Shown piece after piece: positions 1 through 8,507 of a stretch of 50,466 bases of DNA. The position numbers and the translations under genes are program-made. Source of the stretch: an uncultured Pseudomonadota bacterium (GTDB lineage Bacteria > Pseudomonadota > Gammaproteobacteria > Competibacterales > Competibacteraceae); assembly GCA_903844665.1 (NCBI GenBank), contig CAIMUS010000087.1, forward strand, positions 1 through 50,466. The letters run 5' to 3'. The notes under the pieces are model-generated. The model did no database searches and had not been told where the DNA came from. It worked only from the letters and a program-made list of their open reading frames with translations. The number at the start of each line of letters is the position of its first letter. Positions within the stretch are counted from its first letter, which is position 1.

Positions 1-1
1 C

Positions 2-226
2 GAGAAGGAGGGAACGCCTGCCTATCTGATCGACGGGCCCGAGGATATCGATCTGGCCTGGTTGGCCGGACGGGATGTCATCGGCGTTACCGCGGGCGCA
101 TCCGCGCCCGAAGTGTTGGTGCGCCAGGTGGTGGACAGGCTGCGCCAGTTGGGGGCTGCCACTGTGGAGGAAAGCCGGGGAACACAGGAAAATGTAACAT
201 TTGCACTGCCACGCGAATTACGTTAA
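2..226 (+). CDS. ispH: 4-hydroxy-3-methylbut-2-enyl diphosphate reductase, C-terminal part
   Basis: This is the last 74 codons of a gene cut by the left edge of the window. The translated tail contains GVTAGASAPEVLV, the conserved C-terminal motif of IspH (LytB), and ends in VTFALPRELR. IspH is the iron-sulfur enzyme that performs the final step of the MEP isoprenoid pathway, reducing HMBPP to IPP and DMAPP. Only the C-terminal substrate-binding region is visible, so the cluster cysteines cannot be checked. It converges with the minor pilin operon, a neighbourhood also known in Pseudomonas. Only 20 bases separate the two stop codons, and they include a weak hairpin without a T-run. Confidence 0.93.
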   Translation, partial: EKEGTPAYLIDGPEDIDLAWLAGRDVIGVTAGASAPEVLVRQVVDRLRQLGAATVEESRGTQENVTFALPRELR

Positions 227-246
227 ACGTAACCGGTGAGTATTGC

Positions 247-681
247 TTACCGTGACCAGCACTCCTGCGCACTCAGTTGGGCGTTGAGATTACCCGTCTG
301 GCCCAGGTTATTCAATGTCAATGTGCCGCACTTGTCGTTCGCCTGTGCCCCTTGAGGCGTGGCGCTTAACGTAAAGGCATTCCCGGCTATGTTATTAAAG
401 GCGAAGGTGTAATAGGTCGATATATTTGCATTTTGAATTTGTGTTTGGAGCCATGTATTGGCCTGGGCCAGATTGATAAGATTGCCTTGGCTATCCTGAT
501 TATATTTTAAGTTTAGCATATAACTTCGCTCCATCCACTGAGCCAGTTCCAGCAGTGTTGCCTTGGCGTCTTCACGCCGGCTCCTGTTTACATGCTCCAC
601 ATAAGAAGGATAGGCAATGGCAGCCAGGATGCCTACAATGGCCACAGTGATCATCAGCTCTATCAAGCTAAAACCTTTCAC
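247..681 (-). CDS. pilE: Type IV minor pilin PilE
   Basis: This is a 144-residue type IV prepilin. I chose the GTG at 681 rather than the in-frame ATG at 711. GGAGGAGGTAA ends 5 bases before the GTG, and the GTG gives the short leader MKG before the peptidase site (G then FSLIEL). Glu5 of the mature protein is present, followed by a hydrophobic helix of about 20 residues. The C-terminal half has a cysteine pair (KCG and QEC) that could form the pilin D-loop disulfide. It is the last gene of the minor pilin operon. The minor pilins and PilY1 form the priming complex at the pilus tip in Pseudomonas. Base composition is AT-richer than the flanking chromosome. Confidence 0.9.
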   Translation of the reverse strand: MKGFSLIELMITVAIVGILAAIAYPSYVEHVNRSRREDAKATLLELAQWMERSYMLNLKYNQDSQGNLINLAQANTWLQTQIQNANISTYYTFAFNNIAGNAFTLSATPQGAQANDKCGTLTLNNLGQTGNLNAQLSAQECWSR

Positions 682-686
682 TGGGG

Positions 687-3600
687 TTACCTCCTCCATA
701 ATTGCCGCCATGATTGTCGCCCAAGATCATTGGGGCCAGAGTTGATAGTATATTTTGCAGATTCTCCTGTTGTCCCACCACCAATACCGATCAATGCCCC
801 ACGGATGCCGCCACAATCACCATTACTGCCGCCACCGCCACCGCCGCCACCGCCACCGCCGCCACCGCCACCGCCGCCACCGCCGCCACCGCCGCTGTTG
901 TCAGGTGGTATATAGTATATCAGGCCTGGAGTTGGCAAGGCGCCAACCTGTGATTTTTGCCCGGCAACATTCTCGCCTCCCATAATAAGCGCCAAATCGG
1001 CTTGATCGAACTTGAAATCTCCATTTAAATCAAAGGTAACCTCTTTCGGAGTGCCGCCATCATTGGCATCCACCACCATAAGCCAACTCGAACTGCCATC
1101 GGAATCACAGGTCTGAGAGTTCTGAGGAAGAGGAAGGACCAGCGTAGTAAAAATAACCCGCTTATTCCGGATGGTAGGGTCGCTGATTTGCTTCTCACCT
1201 AACGGAAAGTCCATATACCAACCTTTATTGCATTGTGCTCCGCTGCTGTTCAACCATTGGATGGATCCGCTTGCAGGGGTGAGCTTGCGGAAATCGGTAC
1301 CGACGAGCGCGATTTGCTGCTCGAATAGAGGTAGAGGTTGACAGCCTGTTGCTGTTACAGGGGTGTTTCGGCTAAAGGCGCTTGACCCTGCTGGTACATT
1401 ATAGTCCCAGATGCCATAAAAACTTTGTTGTGTGGCGCCATTATACTGGTTATCGTTAATTTCAAAATACTTGCCGGTGCCAAAATAAATCATTTGACCG
1501 AAAGCTCTCCCCATTGGATGATAATTCACCTCCGGGCGTACTGTAATCGGTTGTGCTGTTCCATTTGTATCGGTAGCCTGGAACAGTTTTATTACTGTCC
1601 AATTACCTGAATTAGAATCACTGATATCGAATTTCCATAGATTGCCGAAAAGATCGCCCGCATAGACATAATCGGCATTCAAGTCATCATCGACATCCAC
1701 GACCGCGGGAGTTGCCAGACCGTTGGGTCGGCCAGCACCGGTGGGATCCTGGCTGCTGCCTACACCCGTACTTATCTTAATGAACTGAGGAGTGGAATTG
1801 TCCAGATAATACACATAGAGCACGGCTTCACCACTATGTAAGCCTGTGCTAACTACCGTCTTACCGTTTCGTTTGGTATTGTCATTCGGATCGTTCCCAT
1901 CAGGTTCTGTATTATTATAGCCGTTGCCAAAAATGACAGCCCACTTATTGTTGTGCAGGCGGGTAATAGTCGGTTTACTGAAGGAATAGCCTAAATCGGG
2001 ATCGTCATTATCGCTGAACTCCCAAAGTACATTAGCCGTGCTAAAATCGACTGGATTTTGGATGGTTCCTGGATTGGTGATCTTGAGTGCGAAGACGGCT
2101 TGTCCGCCGGCACGCAAGCCACTTACCAGAACACTCTCCCAATGGCCGTCAAAAAAGGCATCACCCACCGTTGGAGAACCATCGACAAAATACCGATGGA
2201 CATACTGACGCGAGGTTAGAGAGAGCAATTGACCAACCAAGTTACCTGGAATATAGGCAATCTTCTCGTTACCGTCAGTGGCATTGAAACCATGCAGCAT
2301 GCCATCGTTAGCACCAACATAAACTATCGGTTGACGGAAAGCCCAAGCCGATTTAAAGGTTTTGTACGCGGAACACTCCGTGCAGTTGTATTCATCATAG
2401 CGGAAAGGAGGCTGGGCAACATAAACTGGATCGGACTGAATAATATCTCCGAGTAAATTCGGACGTGGCCGGAAGGTATTAGCATTAATCCAATCTTTAT
2501 CATTGCTAGTGTTATTGACCCCTGTACCTGCGCCTCTGCCCTGGAGAAATTCAACTCGCGCCTGGCCCTTGCCATCACTGTTCAAGGCGTTCTGCTGGGT
2601 TAAATCCAAGTTGTCAAATGTAAAAGGAATGGCCTGGGGCAGCGGTAAGAGTTTATAGCTAAAGATTTTTCTGGTTAAGTAGCCGGTGTTATTAAGTTTG
2701 TCAGCCGCGCTCCAAATTTCGTCCCCGAGATTGCCTTGGTCATCCACAGCAAATGCTTTTAAATCACCGGTCCAATACTGACTTTCAAAACTGGTCAGGA
2801 AAACCTTACTACCTGAGCTGTAGTAACTGGAGCTCGATGCAGAACTAGCAAATGTTCGGGCTGTGCTGATCTGATTCAGTACCGCGAGCAACGCCGACCG
2901 CAGCTTTTCAGGATCCTGGGCAAAGGTATAAGCGCCATGACTGTTATAAGCCGCATGCCAGAGATCGTTGATTTTTTTCGGGCAATCACCGCAAGCTGTA
3001 GGTTGATTACCCCATGAAGAGTTAGCAGCCTGGCCCCAGTTGTTATGGCCGGCAGGAGGGGGACACCAGATAGGAGGATTTACAATATTATCAGGCCAAC
3101 CATCGCCATTGGCATCCGTGAGTGTGCCATTCACACCGAGAGATATGCCAAAAGTTACCATATGCTGGTGTGATGGATAATTACTCGGATCATCGCAAGA
3201 CGTTGGGTTGAGGATATTTGGAAAATTGTTTGTAGTTCTAAGATCGTTGATATAATAATATCTGGCCACATCGGCGAGAGTAACAGTGGGAGATCCATCT
3301 CCATCAGCATCTCCGATTGAGGTAAGGTTATCGGTATCAAACGTAGTATAATAGCCATCGGTAATTATCAAACTATAGTTACGTTGACATTTGTCAATTA
3401 TCGGATCGACCGCTGTACCTGATATCTTGTTCATATAGTATTTCCCTGCTTGATTCAAGACCGTACGCGCTGGTGTACCACCACTATAATAATATAATCT
3501 AAAAAGTGCGTCGAGCATATTTTGATTATGCTCTTGAGAATCAGTAGTTTGAGTTGGAAATTCGAAAATTAATCCCAGTGAGTTTTGATTGGCATTACTT

Positions 3601-4937
3601 TGATCAAATTTCGCAAGCGATTGAGTATTATTATCATTAGCTATTATTAGGTTGGATTGATCAGATTGATCGAATTGGCTCATTAAACCATAACGGTAAT
3701 TGGGAGCAATATAGGGCATTTCCGAAATTAATGCCTTCATTGTCAGCAGACGGCGACGATAATATTGAAACCAATTGGCGATATTCTGTTTTTCTTCTGT
3801 TAGTGTTCTATTTGGAATAACACTGGCAGGGAGCCCATTCAGTGGAGTGGAGGTGGAAGTGCAATTAAGAGATCCATTTGGGTTATAAGTATTCGAACAG
3901 GTGATCTTTTCAACCGTCATTGAATTTTCCGTAACGGTAACTTTATAGCGTGAATCCCACAAATCAACCATACCATTTGGACTATTAGTCACATTAATAT
4001 TGGTGCCACGCTTGGGACGGTTCCCACTATAACCCTTATCATCTATCCATACGTAATAAACAAACCCTATTCTAGTACATGTAACATCTCCAGATGAGGA
4101 TAAGGTGCAGGAAGTAGGATCAACTCCAAGCGGCGATAGGGGGTTCTGCCCATTTTGTGAACCTAAGTTGACTACTTTGTCATAACCCTTCTCATTGGAA
4201 TAAGGATTACCTCGTGCTGCTGTAAAATCGGCATCTTGCAGATTATTTTGCGAATTTGATAGTTTCCAAGGTTTATAATTAACTCTGGGGTTATAATACA
4301 TTACATTCAAATCGGCGGATCTCACTCTCCAATCTAATGCTTCGGTTCTAGGACAAGAAGCCAGAGAAAAATAAGAAATTGATCGTATACAATTTGTAGA
4401 TACGAGATTATCGTCACATACAGTCTGAGTTGGATCACATGTTACATTTACCCCAACATTGCTGCTGCTCAAATAATCATATGATAAAAAATTTCTTACA
4501 CCGTTTCCAGCTATTGCTGGATCGCAGATAAAAGAAGTACAGGGAGGGTTGCCGCTTTCTGCAGCCTCAGCGAGATCCGGCCCCGAAAGAGTAATATCAC
4601 CATCCTCCCTTAAGATACCACAATCGTCATCAGGGTTAATACAGCTATTATTTAATTGGTGTCCATCACTAATATCCGCAGGGGTTGGCGCATGACTATT
4701 ACCTGATGCATAACTATACTCGTATGCAGCTCGTTCCCAATGCGGTTTGGTCATGATTTCTTTATCCGTACTCTGAGAATTATCCAACAGGATAAGGATA
4801 TTAGGCGGTGTGGTATTTGCCAAAAATAGTGGGCTCGAGCTCAAATTCAGGTTTGCTGCTGAAGCAGCAGATATGGTTTGTATAAGGATGCTGATCGATA
4901 TACTTGCCAACTTAATAAAGAATTGAATTTTTCTCAT
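687..4937 (-). CDS. pilY1: Type IV pilus tip protein PilY1 with polyglycine tract
   Basis: This 1416-residue protein has a signal peptide (about residues 1-28). An N-terminal von Willebrand-like region has a metal site of the form DNSQS at 52-56, and a C-terminal beta-propeller region follows. Propeller signs are the calcium loop DVDDDLNAD starting at D1081, which matches the known PilY1 calcium site, and VYVGANDGMLHGFN upstream. A second dockerin-like loop, DLNGDFKFDQAD, starts at D1303. Residues about 1349-1370 are 22 consecutive glycines, followed by a short tail ending in GRQSWRQL and an extra WRR. PilY1 is the calcium-dependent pilus tip adhesin and mechanosensor. An AAGGA ribosome site lies 9 bases before the ATG. 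Its stop overlaps the pilE ribosome-binding site. Confidence 0.93.
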   Translation of the reverse strand: MRKIQFFIKLASISISILIQTISAASAANLNLSSSPLFLANTTPPNILILLDNSQSTDKEIMTKPHWERAAYEYSYASGNSHAPTPADISDGHQLNNSCINPDDDCGILREDGDITLSGPDLAEAAESGNPPCTSFICDPAIAGNGVRNFLSYDYLSSSNVGVNVTCDPTQTVCDDNLVSTNCIRSISYFSLASCPRTEALDWRVRSADLNVMYYNPRVNYKPWKLSNSQNNLQDADFTAARGNPYSNEKGYDKVVNLGSQNGQNPLSPLGVDPTSCTLSSSGDVTCTRIGFVYYVWIDDKGYSGNRPKRGTNINVTNSPNGMVDLWDSRYKVTVTENSMTVEKITCSNTYNPNGSLNCTSTSTPLNGLPASVIPNRTLTEEKQNIANWFQYYRRRLLTMKALISEMPYIAPNYRYGLMSQFDQSDQSNLIIANDNNTQSLAKFDQSNANQNSLGLIFEFPTQTTDSQEHNQNMLDALFRLYYYSGGTPARTVLNQAGKYYMNKISGTAVDPIIDKCQRNYSLIITDGYYTTFDTDNLTSIGDADGDGSPTVTLADVARYYYINDLRTTNNFPNILNPTSCDDPSNYPSHQHMVTFGISLGVNGTLTDANGDGWPDNIVNPPIWCPPPAGHNNWGQAANSSWGNQPTACGDCPKKINDLWHAAYNSHGAYTFAQDPEKLRSALLAVLNQISTARTFASSASSSSYYSSGSKVFLTSFESQYWTGDLKAFAVDDQGNLGDEIWSAADKLNNTGYLTRKIFSYKLLPLPQAIPFTFDNLDLTQQNALNSDGKGQARVEFLQGRGAGTGVNNTSNDKDWINANTFRPRPNLLGDIIQSDPVYVAQPPFRYDEYNCTECSAYKTFKSAWAFRQPIVYVGANDGMLHGFNATDGNEKIAYIPGNLVGQLLSLTSRQYVHRYFVDGSPTVGDAFFDGHWESVLVSGLRAGGQAVFALKITNPGTIQNPVDFSTANVLWEFSDNDDPDLGYSFSKPTITRLHNNKWAVIFGNGYNNTEPDGNDPNDNTKRNGKTVVSTGLHSGEAVLYVYYLDNSTPQFIKISTGVGSSQDPTGAGRPNGLATPAVVDVDDDLNADYVYAGDLFGNLWKFDISDSNSGNWTVIKLFQATDTNGTAQPITVRPEVNYHPMGRAFGQMIYFGTGKYFEINDNQYNGATQQSFYGIWDYNVPAGSSAFSRNTPVTATGCQPLPLFEQQIALVGTDFRKLTPASGSIQWLNSSGAQCNKGWYMDFPLGEKQISDPTIRNKRVIFTTLVLPLPQNSQTCDSDGSSSWLMVVDANDGGTPKEVTFDLNGDFKFDQADLALIMGGENVAGQKSQVGALPTPGLIYYIPPDNSGGGGGGGGGGGGGGGGGGGGGGSNGDCGGIRGALIGIGGGTTGESAKYTINSGPNDLGRQSWRQLWRR
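828..893 (-). repeat. GGC/GGT microsatellite encoding 22 glycines in pilY1
   Basis: Twenty-two consecutive glycine codons alternate irregularly between GGC and GGT with no other codon. The array sits between the propeller domain and the C-terminal tail of PilY1. Because units are three bases, gain or loss changes linker length without breaking the frame. Confidence 0.95.
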
Positions 4938-4991
4938 CGCTATATTCCTTCTATAAAGTCAATAACAATACTCTATCAGACCAGCGCAACC

Positions 4992-5615
4992 TTATTGCTT
5001 ATACCGCCAGGCAAATACGGACTGTAGCATGACGTCAGATTGGCTGTTTTGCCCGGTGCTGCTACGTGCAGTAATTCGATAAAGGAATTTTGGCGGTGGT
5101 GGGGGGTAACCATGTACGAGAGTGTCGTCCTTGACTTGTCCTCCTTGCTGTTCGATCAAATACATCGGCTGGCTGGGATTTTGGTTATTCTCCAGACTGA
5201 AGAGTGGATCAGAGAATTCGTATGCCCGCCCTGTGTTGACGACCTGACCTTGCCACCAGTTGAATCCACATGAAAACCACCAAGGATTATCAGGATCCAC
5301 TGGGATAGCCCCTTTACAATCGTTGTAGGCACTACCTAGAGACCATATTGCGGGACTGGTTGTATTCTGAGTATTCCCGATTATAGGTCTGGTGGTGGAC
5401 ATACACAGACGGTTTTCACCGTTGCTAAGGGCGCCTTCGCCTCCTTCGAAAGCAATCGTGTAACTTCTATAATTGCCGGTAATTTTTGTGTCCAGCGTGG
5501 TTCTCTGCATAGCAGTGATCCCGATCAGCGTGATAACCACCAGAAAAATCAGGCCGATAATCAACACGGCGCCTCTTTGTCGCACAGGTATTCTTGCAAT
5601 GGTATGAATGGACAT
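4992..5615 (-). CDS. pilX: Minor pilin assembly protein PilX
   Basis: The 207-residue protein starts with the PilX N-terminal pattern: a short basic leader ending RQRG, then AVLIIGLIFLVVITLIGI, a hydrophobic helix with no Glu at mature position 5. The conserved continuation TAMQRTTLDTK follows, then a pilin-like soluble domain with several cysteines. An ACAGG ribosome site lies 7 bases before the ATG. It lies between pilW and pilY1 in the usual minor pilin order. PilX acts with FimT/U, PilV, PilW, PilE and PilY1 to prime pilus assembly. Confidence 0.88.
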   Translation of the reverse strand: MSIHTIARIPVRQRGAVLIIGLIFLVVITLIGITAMQRTTLDTKITGNYRSYTIAFEGGEGALSNGENRLCMSTTRPIIGNTQNTTSPAIWSLGSAYNDCKGAIPVDPDNPWWFSCGFNWWQGQVVNTGRAYEFSDPLFSLENNQNPSQPMYLIEQQGGQVKDDTLVHGYPPPPPKFLYRITARSSTGQNSQSDVMLQSVFAWRYKQ

Positions 5616-5626
5616 AAAGAAGCCTG

Positions 5627-6475
5627 TTACCTTGTCTGGTTACGAAGATTAATCGTAGTGGTAAATATACGCCTAAGCCGGAAATCGTTCGCTGTAACCA
5701 TAACCGGTGGTTGATTACTCGAGAGAGGCCAGGGAGGATAGGTATAAGTTTGATGTTGGTTTGTTACACTGACACCATTATTTTCCGAACTGAGTAAGAG
5801 AGCGATTTTGACACTAACCACATTAGTCCAATCAGTTACGTTAGCGGCTGTAAGATAGGTTCCGGTGCTGGTACCATATAATATCTGCATATCCTGAACA
5901 TTGTTTACAAATGTTGCTGTCCTGACGGTCGAACCATTAGCACTTAATGTCGTAGACTTACATCTGAGTGCCCAATCGTTAATATTTTGATCAAAAGCTA
6001 AAAAGAATACATTAATTACAGTTTCTGCGTTATTATTTACTGGGGTACCAAAGCAATCAGTGATAGAACCATCGACATTGCCACGATAGCGAAATATTAT
6101 ACAACCACTATTATAGTTGCCTTTAACACTGTCTATAACATTGTCTTTACCAATTATTACTTGGCCTTCCTTAAGTGTAATCGCTTGGCCGCATGCATTT
6201 ATATCATTATTACCAAAAGAGTAAGTATTCTGAATTGTCGGATCATTTCTATACCCTGTTATCCTGATATATTTATTAAGCCATTCCAGGGCAAAATTTC
6301 CATTTTCCTGAATTCCTGAGTTTTGTTCCTGGGTAAGGTAGACTCGTTTTGAGCTTAAAAAAATTTGCAGAACTGTTGCAGTTACAAAAAGACCTAAGGT
6401 GAGAGCGACCAGTATCTCGACTAAGGTAAGACCTTTTTGATCCCGGTAGCTGTTAATGAGAAAAATCTTTGCCAT
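5627..6475 (-). CDS. pilW: Minor pilin PilW
   Basis: This 282-residue protein has a class III prepilin signal: the leader ends in DQKG, followed by LTLVEILVALTLG with Glu5. The rest matches the PilW pattern, with QNSGIQENGNFALEWL just after the helix, a feature of PilW proteins, and a large soluble domain with paired cysteines. It precedes pilX with an 11-base gap. The gene is clearly AT-richer than the flanking chromosome, as are its operon neighbours. Confidence 0.88.
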   Translation of the reverse strand: MAKIFLINSYRDQKGLTLVEILVALTLGLFVTATVLQIFLSSKRVYLTQEQNSGIQENGNFALEWLNKYIRITGYRNDPTIQNTYSFGNNDINACGQAITLKEGQVIIGKDNVIDSVKGNYNSGCIIFRYRGNVDGSITDCFGTPVNNNAETVINVFFLAFDQNINDWALRCKSTTLSANGSTVRTATFVNNVQDMQILYGTSTGTYLTAANVTDWTNVVSVKIALLLSSENNGVSVTNQHQTYTYPPWPLSSNQPPVMVTANDFRLRRIFTTTINLRNQTR

Positions 6476-6525
6476 AACAATCTCACTGATCTGTAGAATG
6501 ATAACTATTCAGCCAACCAGCACCC

Positions 6526-7035
6526 TCACTGCCACCTGAGAAAGAAAGTCGTTAGCTGCTGACGGCCATTTGCTTGGGCAGGATCATCCCATGTAATCCT
6601 TACCATAAAGGGGGTTCCTGGAATGTTGGCAGCATTAGCATTGACGCAGTCCTGGTTATCGAGGGGATTACTGTCTATACAAACTACTGTATTAGCACTT
6701 GGCAGAGCCCGATTGATAGCTTGATTCCACTCCCAAAGATCATTTGCCGCCATCTGTTGAGGAGTACAGGGTTGCTGTGGATTCGAGCAATTGAACTGTT
6801 GAGGTGCTATGCCATTATAGTTAGCAGTGTTGTTTGATCGCATTCTATCAGTAATATCATTGGCAAGCCACATCGCCTGCGATGTTAAGTTGACACTATG
6901 GTTGTTACGTAATCCAACGGTTTGCAAATTAGCAAGGCCCAATAAGCCAATCGCGACCACGATCAGCGTAACCAGCACCTCGATAAGAGTAAAGCCGATT
7001 TGATTTTTGGAAAATATCATCTGCTTTTTCGACAT
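6526..7035 (-). CDS. pilV: Minor pilin PilV
   Basis: This is a 169-residue type IV prepilin with leader MSKKQMIFSKNQIG and mature start FTLIEVLVTLIVVAIGLLGLA, with Glu5. The sequence AIGLLGLANLQ is typical of PilV. The frame opens further upstream at a TTG inside the end of fimT. I prefer the ATG at 7035 because it gives a normal leader length. Four cysteines in the second half may form disulfides. It is the second gene of the pilin operon proper. Confidence 0.88.
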   Translation of the reverse strand: MSKKQMIFSKNQIGFTLIEVLVTLIVVAIGLLGLANLQTVGLRNNHSVNLTSQAMWLANDITDRMRSNNTANYNGIAPQQFNCSNPQQPCTPQQMAANDLWEWNQAINRALPSANTVVCIDSNPLDNQDCVNANAANIPGTPFMVRITWDDPAQANGRQQLTTFFLRWQ

Positions 7036-7052
7036 AATCGCAAATTGACCTG

Positions 7053-7586
7053 TTAATTGATTGGGCAATCATTACTTTCCTCTACTCTAACACGTCCAGT
7101 AACACTTATAACGATGTGGCGTCCATTATTATTCCCTTGTTGACAGAGGCGTAGAGTTGTATTGTTAAACGAAGCTGGTGTACCGTCAGATCTATAGCTA
7201 ACTGTTTGGTCATCCAAGCTCATTCCTTGAGGCATGCCCTGATTCGTGTTAATAATTGCTTCAAAGTCTGGGTCAGATGCCTGGAGAACATCGTGTATAC
7301 CGAAATTCTGTTTATCTACAAACACTATCCATCCCTGTTCAAAGCCGCTGGCGTTATTACTGCAATTCTGCCCATCTCCACTTTTGCACACGGTGACATC
7401 CAGGTTGCGCTTGATAGCCTCCGCGCGGGCGAGATAAAGCGCACCGATGAAAGCATTGGCTTGAGTACTTAGCCTATTATTAGTAATAAGTGCTTCAAAG
7501 CTCGGTACGGCCGTTGTGAGCAATATCGCTGCTATCACTAAGGTTATCATTAGTTCTATCAGCGTAAAACCTTTGTTGGACATCAT
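7053..7586 (-). CDS. fimT: Minor pilin FimT/FimU (GspH family)
   Basis: The 177-residue prepilin begins MMSNKG followed by FTLIELMITLVIAAILL, with Glu5. It continues with a GspH/FimT domain (SFEALITNNRLSTQANAFIGAL) and ends with a cysteine-containing tail. FimT/FimU is the first minor pilin of the tip complex, and FimT is a DNA-binding pilin in some species. No clear ribosome site precedes the ATG. The start codon directly follows the stop of a 53-codon frame, so translation may depend on coupling. It is the first recognisable gene of the operon. Confidence 0.88.
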   Translation of the reverse strand: MMSNKGFTLIELMITLVIAAILLTTAVPSFEALITNNRLSTQANAFIGALYLARAEAIKRNLDVTVCKSGDGQNCSNNASGFEQGWIVFVDKQNFGIHDVLQASDPDFEAIINTNQGMPQGMSLDDQTVSYRSDGTPASFNNTTLRLCQQGNNNGRHIVISVTGRVRVEESNDCPIN

Positions 7587-7748
7587 TCAATCACTAATAC
7601 TGATGATTAAAGGATAGTAAATAATTTCAGCGTATCTGTGATCCAAATGTGTTTCACCTATCTCTTTAAGCTGACTTACTGGCGCCGACAAGCTTATGGG
7701 AGGCGTTTCCTCCTCGGTAGGTGTGGACTTTATCTCTTTGTTTATCAT
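7587..7748 (-). CDS. Possible 53-residue leader ORF upstream of fimT
   Basis: An ATG-started frame of 53 codons ends in TGA immediately before the fimT ATG. The product would be soluble and acidic in its first half, ending in a hydrophobic stretch (IIYYPLIISISD). I recognise no family. It would explain how fimT, which lacks a ribosome site, is translated. Against it, the ATG has no ribosome site and overlaps the -10 box of a good predicted promoter, so that transcript would begin after the ATG. The reality of this gene is uncertain. Confidence 0.25.
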   Translation of the reverse strand: MINKEIKSTPTEEETPPISLSAPVSQLKEIGETHLDHRYAEIIYYPLIISISD

Positions 7749-7772
7749 ATACTTTGAAAATAATTATGGCAA
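7744..7772 (-). promoter_or_regulatory. Predicted sigma70 promoter of the minor pilin operon
   Basis: On the minus strand TTGCCA (5 of 6 to the -35 consensus) is separated by 17 bases from TATGAT (5 of 6 to the -10 consensus). The surrounding DNA is AT-rich. It points at fimT about 160 bases downstream. This is inferred from sequence only. Confidence 0.5.
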
Positions 7773-7885
7773 TAGTAAATTGAAAGTGGTGTAGCTTGCA
7801 GCCTTTACTGCTTCACTCCTACAATTTTACATGATTTTAACATGAAACCAGCTTATTGTACCGCCTGTTCGATCCCGCAATATAA

Positions 7886-7987
7886 TCGGAGTTGCAGATT
7901 ATTCCCACCGCCGGTCACACCGCTACCGAGCCTGGCATCAGCAGTGCGTTGGTGGCGGCCACCCGGACGCTGGCGGGCCCGCCTGGC
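7886..7987 (+). pseudogene. pip: C-terminal remnant of prolyl iminopeptidase
   Basis: Thirty-four codons in frame with dtd encode the characteristic end of prolyl iminopeptidase: an [13 protein letters not shown] block carrying the catalytic histidine, then a helix of the form [14 protein letters not shown] lies just upstream of the conserved part, and no alpha/beta-hydrolase body or catalytic serine precedes it. The remnant has lost its own stop and runs directly into dtd. In Pseudomonas pip lies next to dtd, which supports reading this as a deleted pip gene. Conceivably it is still translated as an N-terminal extension of Dtd from the TTG at 7892. Confidence 0.75.
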
Positions 7988-8437
7988 ATGATCGCTCTGT
8001 TGCAACGCGTCAGCGAGGCGCGGGTGGAAGTCGAGGGAGAAACGGTCGGGGCCATCGACGCCGGTTTGCTGGTGTTGGTGGGTGTGGAACGGGGTGATAG
8101 TGAACCGCAGGCCGATCGGCTGCTGGAGCGTATTTTGGGATACCGGGTATTTCCCGATGCCCAGGGGCGGATGAATCTGAGCCTGCGGGAGATCGACGGC
8201 GGTTTGCTGCTGGCGCCACAATTCACCCTGGCGGCGGATACCCGCAAAGGCATGCGCCCGAGCTTTACGCCGGCGGCCTCGCCGGAAGAGGGAGCGCGAT
8301 TGTTTCATTATCTGGTCGATAGGGCCCGGGCAAGCCATTCAAAAGTTGCAACCGGCCGCTTTGGCGCCTATATGCAGGTTAGACTGAGCAATGATGGGCC
8401 GGTTACTTTCTGGTTGCGGGCGGCGGCGAGTGACTGA
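7988..8437 (+). CDS. dtd: D-aminoacyl-tRNA deacylase
   Basis: The 149-residue protein hydrolyses D-amino acids wrongly attached to tRNA. Family signatures are the start [15 protein letters not shown], the central [17 protein letters not shown] block (equivalent to the SQFTL active-site motif) and the C-terminal GPVTFWL with the Gly-cisPro pair. Length equals the usual 145-150 residues if the ATG at 7988 is used. The longer frame upstream is the pip remnant. A strong hairpin terminator follows. Confidence 0.93.
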   Translation: MIALLQRVSEARVEVEGETVGAIDAGLLVLVGVERGDSEPQADRLLERILGYRVFPDAQGRMNLSLREIDGGLLLAPQFTLAADTRKGMRPSFTPAASPEEGARLFHYLVDRARASHSKVATGRFGAYMQVRLSNDGPVTFWLRAAASD

Positions 8438-8460
8438 GACGCAGCAGGAACTCCAATAAA

Positions 8461-8489
8461 AAAAGGGCGGCCTTATGAGCCGCCCTTTT
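8461..8489. terminator. Bidirectional intrinsic terminator between dtd and pntB
   Basis: A perfect 11-bp stem (AAAAGGGCGGC with GCCGCCCTTTT) encloses a 7-base loop. The A-run on the left and T-run on the right let it serve both converging genes. Confidence 0.88.
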
Positions 8490-8507
8490 GGGCCGATAGA
8501 CCTGAGC

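Noticed and set aside
234-251. Hairpin at the pilE and ispH ends as a terminator
   Set aside because: The 7-bp stem has a wobble pair, no T-run and spans the pilE stop, so termination is not supported.
592-915. A plus-strand frame with a long proline run
   Set aside because: It is the complement of the PilY1 glycine run and has no support as a gene.
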